Source: Leptobrachium leishanense | Lineage: Eukaryota > Chordata > Amphibia > Anura > Megophryidae | NCBI GenBank assembly: GCA_009667805.1 | Contig: CM019064.1 | Coordinates: 387,314,049 to 387,378,048 of the forward strand | Reading direction: 5' to 3' | DNA: 64,000 nt | Part shown: positions 1 through 10,389 of the stretch, piece after piece | Layout: every line of letters starts with the position of its first letter | Numbering within the stretch: the first letter of the stretch is position 1 | Program-made: the position numbers and the translations under genes | Notes under the pieces: generated by a model | What the model was told of the DNA's origin: nothing | Databases searched by the model: none | The model's input: only the letters and a program-made list of their open reading frames with translations

Positions 1-593
1 GGTAGTGTCTCTGGGAGATTCAGACAACAACTGGACAATGAAGCATAGGTGGTTCAGGTTTATATAGGGGAGTTCTGCCCACTCCTACTCCACCCCCAAG
101 GGAGGGGTGTGACGTCAGAGTCAGGGAAACCCCAGTCATTGAACCTGCAGGCCTGATTCCTTGGCCCAGCCCCCTGACTGCTGTCATCGTTTTCCCTGTC
201 CAACCTCCTTGGGGAAAACCCCCAAACAGAGGGGGGCAGGGTCTGACTGCCAAGCGGGGGTACCATGCTGGAATCCTTCCCCGCATGTCCTGACGCGGGT
301 CTGACTCCTCGTCTGCACCGTCTCCCCAAAGCTAGGAGGCTGGAGCTGGACGGCTACAGCCGCCGGAGGTGAGCCCGCGCCAAACACCCTCCCATCGCCG
401 GTCGAGGATCGGGTGTGGGGACGCCGCGGCTGAGCGCCGGCGCCCCTCCCTTTCACCGACCCCCAGAACCGCCACAGAGAGGCGCGCCGGAGCGTGGCGT
501 CACCCCCCTGCGTGTTCCCAGAGCGGACAGCTGCTGTGGTGAGTCCTGACAATAGGCACCACTACTCCCCATTCCGACCTGGCAGGGGACTTC

Positions 594-1325
594 TTGCCCT
601 TCATAGATTCGTCCAATGACTATAACTCTGACCCTGAATGGGAGCTCAACAAAGAGGATTGTCCCTCTACCAATCCGGCTGCTTGCCCGTGCCCTTCAGC
701 TGCCTGCTCTGGACCCCCATTCTATGGATGTGCCTTGGGATCTGTGGACCAGAGGACTGCTTACATTGGAATCATGGTCCCTGCTGATGCTGGCACCTCA
801 GTAACCAAGCCTTCTAAGGCCTCAGTAACCAAGCCTAACCGGGTTCCAAAAACCAAGCCTGGTCAGGCCCCTGTTGCAGTCTCCACGCTGTCGCCGCAGA
901 GCCCAGCAGTTGTCTCCACGCTGTCGCCGCAGAGCCCAGCAGTTGTCTCCACGCTGTCGCTGCAGAGCCCACCAGTTGTCTCTACGCTGTCGCTGCAGAG
1001 CCCAGCAGTTGTGTCCACGCTGTCGCCGCAGAGCCCAGCAGTTGTCTCCACACTGTCGCCACAGAGCCCAGAAGTCGTCTCCGTGCCCAGGATAACTCTG
1101 GGATCCACAAAGGTTGCCGATCCCATCCCACACAGCCTCAGGGCAAAACCTATGTCTGGGCAATCACGCCGGAGGTCCGCCTACGTCGGCACCACTGTCT
1201 CTACCCCTGAAGGTCTGATCACCATGGAACCGTTACCTCCCAGGTTCACCCAGGTATCTAACGGAACTGTGGTTAGGTGCACGGACCTTCATGTATTCAA
1301 AAATGCCCAGAGTGCCTGGAGGTGA
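594..1325 (+). CDS. hypothetical ORF inside LTR element
   Basis: An open frame of 243 codons on the sense strand of the LTR element. I do not recognise the product. The start is Asp/Ser/Glu-rich. The middle, about residues 90-165, is an 11-residue repeat of the form VVSTLSPQSPA. The end has an Arg-rich patch and a short hydrophobic stretch. The repeats come from a 33-bp minisatellite that is open in several frames, so part of the ORF length is a by-product of the repeat. The frame stops about 165 bases before the LTR, a place where some LTR elements keep an accessory or env-like ORF. No signal peptide or membrane segment is evident. It may not be translated. Confidence 0.3.
   Translation: MPFIDSSNDYNSDPEWELNKEDCPSTNPAACPCPSAACSGPPFYGCALGSVDQRTAYIGIMVPADAGTSVTKPSKASVTKPNRVPKTKPGQAPVAVSTLSPQSPAVVSTLSPQSPAVVSTLSLQSPPVVSTLSLQSPAVVSTLSPQSPAVVSTLSPQSPEVVSVPRITLGSTKVADPIPHSLRAKPMSGQSRRRSAYVGTTVSTPEGLITMEPLPPRFTQVSNGTVVRCTDLHVFKNAQSAWR
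871..1083 (+). repeat. 33-bp minisatellite, about 6 copies
   Basis: Units of 33 bases (core CCACGCTGTCGCCGCAGAGC) are repeated about six times with few substitutions. The period is a multiple of three, so the reading frame is kept. Confidence 0.85.
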
Positions 1326-1478
1326 CTCCGCACAAAGGGGGTTCTTCCCAACCGTGTACCCAGCACCTCAACACCAAGTTGGATTTCTAAGGACTGTGCT
1401 CCCTACACTGTACAGGGGGCCTTTATTGACGTCTCCCAGACCCCCAAGCAAGCTTTGGCTGCTCAGTGCTCGGCCTTT

Positions 1479-1488
1479 AAAAGGGGGG
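1479..1488 (+). promoter_or_regulatory. polypurine tract of LTR element
   Basis: The purine run AAAAGGGGGG lies a few bases upstream of the TGTCAGGG start of the LTR. This is the expected position of the plus-strand DNA primer of an LTR retrotransposon. Confidence 0.6.
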
Positions 1489-2200
1489 TACTGTCAGGGA
1501 TCACATATTCTAAATCCTGGCAGCCCCTTTAAGCCATGCTTAACACAGGTTCCTATGGACTTGTCTGTAACCTGTGCACACAAAGAGACTACAGGTTCAC
1601 CTAATCTCTGTTAACCCCTTAAGGACCGAGGACGTACCATGTACGTCATTGCAGCGGGTCTCTCTTAGACCCGCTGACGTACATGGTACGTCCTGCCGTT
1701 TTTTGAGCGCTGGAAGCGATCGGATCGCTTCCAGCAGCTCAAACGCCATTGCAGGCTGCCTGGGAGTCCAGGCAGCCGTGCAATGGCGGTTAGAAGTGCC
1801 GGGGCACCATGTGATCGCTCCCGGGAGCGATCAACATCCGGTTTCACCGGAGAGGTGCCCGGCACTTCTAGAGAGCGCTGGAAGCGATCGGTATCGCTTC
1901 CAGCTGCTCTGAGTATATTACAAGGATGCCTCGACATCGAGGCATCCTTGCAATATGCTTACCTGCCGCGGTCCGTCCGTGATCGCTCCCCCGAGCGATC
2001 ACTTCCGGTAGCGGCAGGAAGTACTGAGTGCCACGAGGTATCGTGGCACTCAGTACAAAAACGATCACATCAGTGATCAGGTGCTCTGCTGGGTGCCTCG
2101 AGGGATCAAGGCACCCAGCAGAGTAAAAAAAAGTGTAAAAAAAAGTGAAAAAAAAAGTCAAATAAAAAGTAAAATAAAAATAAATAAAATAAACTGACGG

Positions 2201-2268
2201 TTAGGGTTAGGGTTAGGGTTAGGGTTAGGGTTAGGGGTAGGGTTAGGGTTAGGGCTAGGGTTAGGGTT
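2201..2268 (+). repeat. interstitial telomere-type repeat (TTAGGG)n
   Basis: About eleven nearly perfect TTAGGG units, with two single-base variants, inside the left part of the piggyBac-like element. The vertebrate telomere unit is TTAGGG; here it is internal to a transposon. Confidence 0.95.
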
Positions 2269-2706
2269 CTAAGGGCAGGTCATCTTGGGGCTGAGTGGGA
2301 TGTTCCTAGCCTGCCTCAGAGAGGCAGGCTAGCAACATCCAATCAGAAGTTAGAAAAAATCAAAATAAAATTTCTAATTTGTCAGGTCAGGTCAATATTT
2401 TGTAAATATTGGCTCTGACCTCTGTGATTCTCCCTCCCTCTCCTCACTTGTGTTTTGGTGAGCGAGAGAGAGAGATCAGATTTGACAGGTTAGAGATTTT
2501 AGTGAGATTTAGTGAGATTAGAAAAATTGAGGCAGATTTAGAGAGATTTTAGGGAGATTTAGAAGAATTGAGGCAGGTTAGAGGGATTTAGAGAGATTTA
2601 GGTGTTTATTTGTATTTTCTTGTGAAACCCAACGGTTCTTCTAAGAACCAACAATCCGCTTATATATATATATATAATTATAAAATTTTATAATCTATTA
2701 TATATA

Positions 2707-3340
2707 ATGTCTGAGAGGGTGTACAGCGCCGAGGAGGCATATGCCATCCTGGCGTCAGAATCTGAGGCATCTGCGACAGACTCAGACCCTCATTTCGACC
2801 CCGCTAACTGTTCAGAGACGTCGCTAGATACATTATCTACGCTGGCTGATGTATCTAGTGATGTTTCTGATGCAGATCCTGGGTCACCACCTGCCAGCAG
2901 GAGACGCACAGCTCCAGCTGAGGAGTGGGTAGTGCCTCATCGCCAGAGGCCAGATATCCCTCCTTTCACGGCAAATCCTGGCATCAATATTGATGTTGCA
3001 GGATTTACCGCCACACAGTTTTTGCAGGTGTTTATGGGGGATGATTTGTTGGCCACATCGTGGCCCAATCAAATCTGTATGCCCATCAGCATTGTGCTGC
3101 GAAGCCAGACTCCTACTTGGCAAGGCAGCAATGGACCCCGCTAGATGTGCCAGAATTTCTGAAATTCTGGGCACTTACTATGCTGAGGGCATCATAAAGA
3201 AGCCCTCAATTCGCTCCTACTGGAGCAGTAGCCCCATCTGCTCTACCCCCATTTACCCCCAATCAATGTCACGTAGAAGGTATGAAAACATTTTGCGTTT
3301 CATGCACTTCAGTGACAACAGCCTGTGCCCCCCTAGAGAG
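2707..3340 (+). pseudogene. piggyBac-type transposase, N-terminal remnant
   Basis: The first frame (2707-3144) encodes an acidic, Ser/Asp-rich N-terminus followed by a stretch like the start of the DDE_Tnp_1_7 domain. A second frame (from about 3130) continues with IIKKPSIRSYWS and MSRRRYENILRFMHFSDN, both typical of piggyBac transposases. The two parts are in different frames and the sequence soon runs into satellite DNA, so the three catalytic Asp residues are absent. This is a broken, truncated gene. A (TA)n run at about 2661-2680 precedes it. Confidence 0.75.
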
Positions 3341-3435
3341 CATCCCCAGTTTGACAGGCACCAGACTTTTACATTTTATTCGTACATTTTTATGTTCTAC
3401 AATTGGTGCTCTATTTTGCCAAAATCTTTGCACAC

Positions 3436-5090
3436 CTATGCATGGGGGGCATGGGTGTACTCAGGAGATCTTGCAGAAAACAACCTGGAGAGTTTTCATG
3501 CAGTAACAAACAACAGTGTCTCCTAAATCACAGTCCAAAACTACTGTGGGCGTAAAAATCTGAAAATTGAAAAATTACACCACACACCTTCTCAAATGTT
3601 TTGGGCTAAAACCGTTGCATCCATGGCATCAAAGCACTCCATATGCAATACCTTAGGGTGTCAACATAACAAATATAAACAATTTTCTGGCAATAATTCA
3701 AACTGGGGTATGCGGTAGACCCAAAACCAAAGATAGGCCTAGCTGAAGAAATAATCTCAATTTCAACTCCATGACAAAGTCATAAAAATTGTATTTGAAC
3801 CTTCCCAAAATCCTGGCAAACCTATGCATGGGGGGCATGGGTGTACTCAGGAGATCTTGCAGAAAACAACCTGGAGAGTTTTCATGCAGTAACAAACAAC
3901 AGTGTCTCCTAAATCACAGTCCAAAACTACTGTGGGCGTAAAAATCTGAAAATTGAAAAATTACACCACACACCTTCTCAAATGTTTTGGGCTAAAACCG
4001 TTGCATCCATGTCATCAAAGCACTCCATATGCAATACCTAGGGTGTCAACATAACAAATATAAACAATTTTCTGGCAATAATTCAAACTGGGGTATGCGG
4101 TAGACCCAAAACCAAAGATAGGCCTAGCTGAAGAAATAATCTCAATTTCAACTCTAATGACAAAGTCATAAAAATTGTATTTGAACCTTCCCAAAATCCT
4201 GGCAAACCTATGCATGGGGGGCATGGGTGTACTCAGGAGATCTTGCAGAAAACAACCTGGAGAGTTTTCATGCAGTAACAAACAACAGTGTCTCCTAAAT
4301 CACAGTCCAAAACTACTGTGGGCGTAAAAATCTGAAAATTGAAAAATTACACCACACACCTTCTCAAATGTTTTGGGCTAAAACCGTTGCATCCATGGCA
4401 TCAAAGCACTCCATATGCAATACCTTGGGGTGTCAACATAACAAATATAAACAATTTTCTGGCAATAATTCAAACTGGGGTATGCGGTAGACCCAAAACC
4501 AAAGATAGGCCTAGCTGAAGAAATAATCTCAATTTCAACTCTAATGACAAAGTCATAAAAATTGTATTTGAACCTTCCCAAAATCCTGGCAAACCTATGC
4601 ATGGGGGGCATGGGTGTACTCAGGAGATCTTGCAGAAAACAACCTGGAGAGTTTTCATGCAGTAACAAACAACAGTGTCTCCTAAATCACAGTCCAAAAC
4701 TACTGTGGGCGTAAAAATCTGAAAATTGAAAAATTACACCACACACCTTCTCAAATGTTTTGGGCTACAACCGTTGCATCCATGGCATCAAAGCACTCCA
4801 TATGCAATACCTTGGGGTGCCAACATAACAAATATAAACAATTTTCTGGCAATAATTCAAACTGGGGTATGCGGTAGACCCAAAACCAAAGATAGGCCTA
4901 GTTGAAGAAATAATCTCAATTTCAACTCCAATGACAAAGTCATAAAAATTGTATTTGAACCTTCCCAAAATCCTGGCAAACCTATGCATGGGGGGCATGG
5001 TGTACTCAGGAGACCTTGCAGAAAACAACCTGGAGAGTTTTCATGCAGTAACAAACAACAGTGTCTCCTAAATCACAGTCCAAAACTGAT
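3436..5090 (+). repeat. tandem repeat, ~386-bp unit, >4 copies
   Basis: The landmark CTATGCATGGGGGGCATGG recurs at about 3436, 3822, 4208, 4595 and 4982, a period of 386-387 bases. Units are nearly identical, which points to recent amplification or homogenisation. Antisense ORFs of 65-96 codons recur in each unit and are satellite by-products. Confidence 0.95.
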
Positions 5091-5344
5091 GTGGGTGTGA
5101 AAATGAAAAATGACCACCAAACTGTGTCCAATTTGTTTGGAGCAAACGGATGCATCCATAGCATAAAAACACTCCATTTACAATACTTTGGGGTGTTAGC
5201 TTACCAAATATATGCACGTTCATAAAACTGGGGTATGTAAAAAGGCCCCTAAAAAGAAGATAAGCAAAGAAGATACTGTATGTCAAATTAGAAAATTGAC
5301 AAGCACATGTCAAAGATTGGCGTAGCACCCCAAAAACAACAGAA

Positions 5345-6570
5345 CAAATCTATATATGGGTGGTATCAATTTACTCAGAAGATGTTGCTGAACATATTTT
5401 GGGGTGTTTTTTGGCAGTAACCATAACTGGATTTGACAATTCATGCCTAAAGTACAATGTGTGTGAAAAAATAACACAAAAAGTGACTACCTGAAAGTTT
5501 GACATAGAGCTAGTGCATGGAAAGTGTTAAAATACAACTCTTTGAAGCACCCTAGGGTGTGCCTTTTCTAAAAATATATGGTTTGATGGGGGTAAATTAC
5601 TTTGGCCGGCTTCAAAAATGTCCCAAATAGGACATGGGTGCATGATGACGAAATGTGAAAATTCCAAGTTGGAAAACTGAAATGCGCACCCCCCAAATAA
5701 GGCCTATTAGCCCCCAAATGACCCGACATACCTATACATGGGTGGTATCAATTTACTCAGAAGATGTTGCTGAACATATTTTGGGGTGTTTTTGGGCAGT
5801 AACCCATAACTGGATTTGACAATTCATGCCTAAAGTACAATGTGTGTGTGAAAAAATAACACAAAAAGTGACTACCTGAAAGTTTGACATAGAGCTAGTG
5901 CATGGAAAGTGTTAAAATACAACTCTTTGAAGCACCCCAGGGTGTGCCCTTTCTAAAAATATATGGTTTGATGGGGGTAAATTACTTTGGCCGGCTTCAA
6001 AAATGTCCCAAATAGGACATGGGTGCATGATGACGAAATGTGAAAATTCCAAGTTGGAAAACTGAAATGCGCACCCCCCAAATAAGGCCTATTAGCCCCC
6101 AAATGACCCGACATACCTATACATGGGTGGTATCAATTTACTCAGAAGATGTTGCTGAACATATTTTGGGGTGTTTTTGGGCAGTAACCCATAACTGGAT
6201 TTGACAATTCATGCCTAAAGTACAATGTGTGTGAAAAAATAACACAAAAAGTGACTACCTGAAAGTTTGACATAGAGCTAGTGCATGGAAAGTGTTAAAA
6301 TACAACTCTTTGAAGCACCCCAGGGTGTGCCCTTTCTAAAAATATATGGTTTGATGGGGGTAAATTACTTTGGCCGGCTTCAAAAATGTCCCAAATAGGA
6401 CATGGGTGCATGATGACGAAATGTGAAAATTCCAAGTTGGAAAACTGAAATGCGCACCCCCCAAATAAGGCCTTTTAGCCCCCAAATGACCGACATACCT
6501 ATACTTGGTGGTATCAATTTACTCAGAAGATGTTGCTGAACATATTTTGGGGTGCTTTTTGGCAGTAAAC
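5345..6570 (+). repeat. second tandem repeat, ~384-bp unit, ~3 copies
   Basis: The landmark GGTGGTATCAATTTACTCAG recurs at about 5359, 5742, 6126 and 6508, a period of about 384 bases. It is a diverged relative of the array at 3436-5090: both share the period and a TACTCAG.AGAT.TTGC block. Confidence 0.9.
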
Positions 6571-7609
6571 CTTAAAGTTCACAGTACATGTATTCTTAAA
6601 TTGCGTTCAAAAAAAAAATGACCAAATTTTTTTTTTTTCTCAAACTTTGGCATAGATTTGTGGTAAAATGGTTTGCATGGAAAGAGTCAAAATACCCCAA
6701 GTTTAATACCTTGATTTGTGTACTTTAAAAAAATATGTATATGTGGAGGGTTATTCAGGAATTAGTGACAGATATCAGTGTTACAATGTCACTATCACTA
6801 GTTTTGAAAATAAACTCTTTGGAAATGGCAAAGTGCTACTTGCACTTATTGTTGCATAAAATAAGGAAAAAAGCGAGGAATATGTAAACATTGGGTATTG
6901 CTAAACTCAGTACTAAATTTAGAAACTACTAAAGAATTAATTTTTTTTGACGGTTGTTGATACATAAGAAATTTTGGGGGTCAAAGTTCGAAAAAGTGGT
7001 GTTTTTTCAATTTTTGTGTCATATTTCACAATATTTTTTATAGTAAATTATATGAAATGATGAAAAAAATGGTATCTTTATAAAGTCCATTTAGTGACGA
7101 GAAAAACAGTGTAAAATATGTGTGGGTTACATAAACGAGTAAGAGGAAAATTTGACGTAAACACTAAGAGCGCAGAAACGTAAAAACAGCAGCGGTCACG
7201 AACGGACGGATTCGTGTAAAACCGCCCGGTCACTTAGGGGTTAATGAGGCCTCTTTAAAAGGAGGTCACACCCTCTGCTCCTCACTTCATGTTTGAAGTC
7301 TGAGCTGTGCAAATCAAGCTGACCAGTTCTCTGATAAACTCCATGTTCCTGGAACCTTCTGATCACCCTCTGGACTACTTACCGGTTAAACCCTCTGGAC
7401 TACCCATCTGATTACCCTCTCAAATACCCATCTGGAAACCCTCCTGTGAACCATTTCCAAACCTCTGCTATACCGGTAACTAGGGATGCACCGATACCAC
7501 TTTTTTAAGACCGAGTACCGATACTTTTCTTCAAGTACTCACCGATACCGAGTACCGATACTTTTAAGTCATGTGACCACTTTCCAATAAGAACAGACCT
7601 CATATAAAA

Positions 7610-8290
7610 ATGCCCCCAGCTCACATGTATATATCCCCCCGTGATATATATATATATACAGAATGCCCCCAGCTATCATGGATATGCCCCCAAGCTCTCA
7701 TGGATATTGCCCCAGCTCATGGATATTGCCCCAGCTCATGGATATTGCCCCAGCACATGGATATTGCCCCAGCTCATGGATATTGCCCCCAGCTCATGGA
7801 TATATTGCCCTAGCACATGGATACTGCCCCAGCTCATGGATACTGCCCCAGCACATGGATATTGCCCCAGCACATGGATACTGCCCCAGCTCATGGATAC
7901 TGCCCGAGCACATGGATACTGCCCCAGCTCATGGATACTGCCCCAGCACATGGATATTGCCCCAGCTCATGGATATTGCCCCAGCTCATGGATATTGCCC
8001 CAGCTCATGGATACTGCCCCAGTTCATGGATATTCCCCCAGCACATGGATATTGCCCCCAGCACATGGATATTGCCCCCAGCACATGGATATACTGCCCC
8101 AGCACATGGATACTGCCCCATATCATGGATATGCCCCCAGCTCATGGATATTGCCCCCAGCTCATGGATATTGCCCCCAGCTCATGGATATTGCCCCCAG
8201 CTCATGGATACTGCCCTAGCTCATGGATATTTGCCCCCCCCAGTTCGTGGATACTGCCCCCAAGCTCTCATGGATATATGCCCCAGCTCA
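7610..8290 (+). repeat. minisatellite, ~18-20 bp unit ATGGATATTGCCCCAGCTC
   Basis: More than 30 copies of an 18-20 bp unit. The unit lacks stop codons in every frame, so long ORFs up to 239 codons appear in three frames and are not genes. The core resembles the minisatellites at 10390-12850, 25378-26205 and, reversed, 19130-20185. Confidence 0.95.
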
Positions 8291-8307
8291 GACCCCAGAC
8301 CAGACAT

Positions 8308-8592
8308 GGGGTGGCTGTTCGAATGCTCTATCGGCATTCGGACAGCCGCCCCTGGAGCTGTCCGGCATACTTACCTTCCTGAGCGGCGCCGGGAAAGTCT
8401 TTGCGCGTGCGCTCGTTGAAGGACCCCAGCCGCGATCACGTGGGACTCCCACGTGATCGCAGCTGGGGTCCTTCAACGTGCGGAAGCGCAGAAACTTTCC
8501 CGGCGCCGCTCAGGAAGGTAAGTATGCCGTAGAGATCCAGGGGCGGCTGTCCGAATGCCGATAGAGCATTCGAATAGCTGCCCAAGCCCCTC
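8308..8592. repeat. GC-rich palindrome, arms ~140 bp
   Basis: The left arm (TCGAATGCTCTATCGGCATT ...) is matched by its reverse complement on the right (... GCCGATAGAGCATTCGAATA). The centre is around 8446, where CACGTGGGACTCCCACGTG forms the hairpin tip. Confidence 0.9.
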
Positions 8593-10389
8593 GGATGCCG
8601 GCTCAATGCCGGCTTCCGGTATCGGGGGAAAATATCGGGGGTACTGCAGGAGTACCGAGTACTCCTGCAGTACCTGGTATTGGCACCGATACCGATACTA
8701 GTATCAGGATCGGTGCAACCCTACCGGTAACCTAAATTAATTTGTTTCCTGTTCCTCCTAATTGGATTTAACGTGTATGACCCCTGGCTATGGACTTCTG
8801 ATTATTCTGTGATCTGTATCCCACGACTTCTGCTTGAAACCCTGACTACGAGATTGCCTAACCCTATATCTGGATACCTCACCATGGACATTATTATTTA
8901 TCTGTCTAGTTAGTATTCTGTTATTTTCTATCCAGTATCTTCCCCCCTATTTAGTTCAGTGTATCTTCAGTTCCCTCCTGTGTTTCCTATTTTCATCCAG
9001 CTTCTCCTGCTCTTTGCCTCTCCTTTTATAGTACCTAGGTTCTCCTCTCTACCCCCTATCTCACTATTCTCAGCCATCCCTCTTGCTTCAGTCCCTTTTT
9101 CTGTGTCTTCCCTCAGCTATAGTTTATTGCCTTTCTTCTAACGTATCTTTAATTCAGTTGTCCTGTTTATTGGCTTTAACCCTGTTCAGTATTATTTAAA
9201 TAAACTCTTGATCAGCCCTGCAACCTGCCTCTTTCATATGCTTCACTGCATATTGGGTTCACACCCGCAAACTGTACAGCTCCCCTGACAGATTCCAGCT
9301 AACCCTGGATACGTTTGTTTGGATGGGGAAGAGACATAGAGTGGCTCAGAGTGTATTACGCCTTCCAAAATCAGTGGGTGGCATGGGCCTCCCAAACTTG
9401 AGAAGCTATTATGTGGCCGCCCAATTGGCCCAAATAGTAGCTTTGCATGCTCCTCATGGTTCTAGGGGTTGGGTCGTTTTTGAAAATGACTTTGCTGTAC
9501 CTGATTGCATATCACATCGTATGTGGTTACTGAAAAAATATAGGGTTCCTTGGACCTCTGTGGCACCGTCCACTCATTGGAGGTACGGGATCGGGCATCC
9601 AGGCACTATGATTTGGCGGGCAGACCTTCCCCATTAATGCCATTGATTTATAATAAAAGATTTTGCCCAGGGATCTCAGTTAAAAATTTTAGATTTCTTC
9701 ATAACTGCCAATTGAACCGTATTTGCCAATGGTATAGAGATGGAGAATTGCTTCCGTTCTCTTCCTTGATGGAAAGGGCTACAGTGTCACCATGGGACTT
9801 TTTTCGGTATGTGCAATGCAGACATTTTTTACAGTCACGAGAGATACACAAGGCGGCCCTCAGACCACTTACCTATTTTGAAAATATGTGTATGAGAGGT
9901 TCCTATCCTAAGGGCCTCATTTCTACTTTAGCTTTAAAACTTCATACTGACCATCGACCTTATATGACCGCCTGGGGGAGAGATTTAGGCCCTGTTGATA
10001 AAGAGGATTGGTTAGATATATGGGAGGCGACCCATAAAACCTCCATTAGTGTTATATATCAAGAACAGGCCATTAAGACAATGATGAGATGGTATATCAC
10101 CCCGGTATTTTTGAACAAGGTTAACCCATCCTATCCGGATTCCTGTTGGCATAATTGTGGCATGCGGGGAACACATTTACATATGTGGTGGCAATGTCCA
10201 GTGGTTTCTTCTCTTTGGCAGCAAGCCCACTCTCTGACCATGGAAGTTTTGAAGGCGCCAGTGGACTTTGATCCTTGGTCCTATGTTCTTAACCGGCCCC
10301 AATCACATCTTACAAGCAGGGCCGGTGCTAGACTATTTTGCGCCCCAGGCAAGACCAGCTACTTGCACCCCCCCCCAAAAAAAAAAGCT

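Larger units (their letters stand above)
1..1491 (+). mobile_element. LTR retrotransposon, 3' internal region
   Basis: This stretch lies directly upstream of a polypurine tract and a 3' LTR, so I read it as the 3' internal part of an LTR retrotransposon whose 5' half is outside the window. I see no protease, reverse transcriptase, integrase or chromodomain motif. The first 590 bases are GC-rich with no convincing coding sequence. The only sizeable sense ORF is at 594-1325. The element family cannot be named from this piece; a Ty3-like or non-autonomous element are both possible. Confidence 0.5.
1611..7244 (+). mobile_element. piggyBac-like TTAA element, decayed
   Basis: The element is bounded by TTAA on both sides. 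Its ends are imperfect inverted repeats, TTAACCCCTTAAGGACCG on the left and TTAACCCCTAAGTGACCG read inward from the right. It holds a remnant of a piggyBac-type transposase N-terminus (2707-3340), a telomere-like array and two satellite arrays, then an AT-rich right arm. The right ~200 bases closely match the right end of the element at 40455-41663, so the two belong to one family. It is not autonomous, because the catalytic part of the transposase is missing. Confidence 0.8.
7481..8723. mobile_element. hAT-type non-autonomous element (TAGGGATGCACCGATAC ends)
   Basis: Terminal inverted repeats TAGGGATGCACCGATAC (left) and TAGGGTTGCACCGATCC (read inward from the right) are flanked by an 8-bp target duplication CCGGTAAC (7473-7480 and 8724-8731), the hallmark of hAT insertions. 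There is no transposase. The interior is a minisatellite (7610-8290) followed by a GC-rich palindrome (8308-8592). It inserted into the LTR. Confidence 0.9.
1492..9290 (+). mobile_element. 3' LTR, split by two DNA transposons
   Basis: The LTR starts TGTCAGGGATCAC right after a polypurine tract and ends TCCCCTGACA, so it has TG...CA ends with short inverted TGTCAGG/CCTGACA termini. Without the piggyBac-like insertion (1611-7244) and the hAT insertion plus its extra target copy (7481-8731) it is about 0.9 kb. LTR sequence visible between the insertions is 1492-1610, 7245-7480 and 8732-9290. DNA after 9290 continues as L1 ORF2, so the LTR element inserted into an L1. The 5' LTR and left target duplication are outside the window. 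Confidence 0.65.

Noticed and set aside
3698..5054. Repeated minus-strand ORFs starting MLLHENSPGCFLQ
   Set aside because: The same antisense frame in each 386-bp satellite unit; no independent support.
3436..5090. CRISPR-like array
   Set aside because: Units are ~386 bp with no short repeat/unique spacer layout; the DNA is eukaryotic.
7641..8382. ORFs of 192-239 codons in three frames
   Set aside because: Products of the 18-20 bp minisatellite in a hAT element, with no family features.
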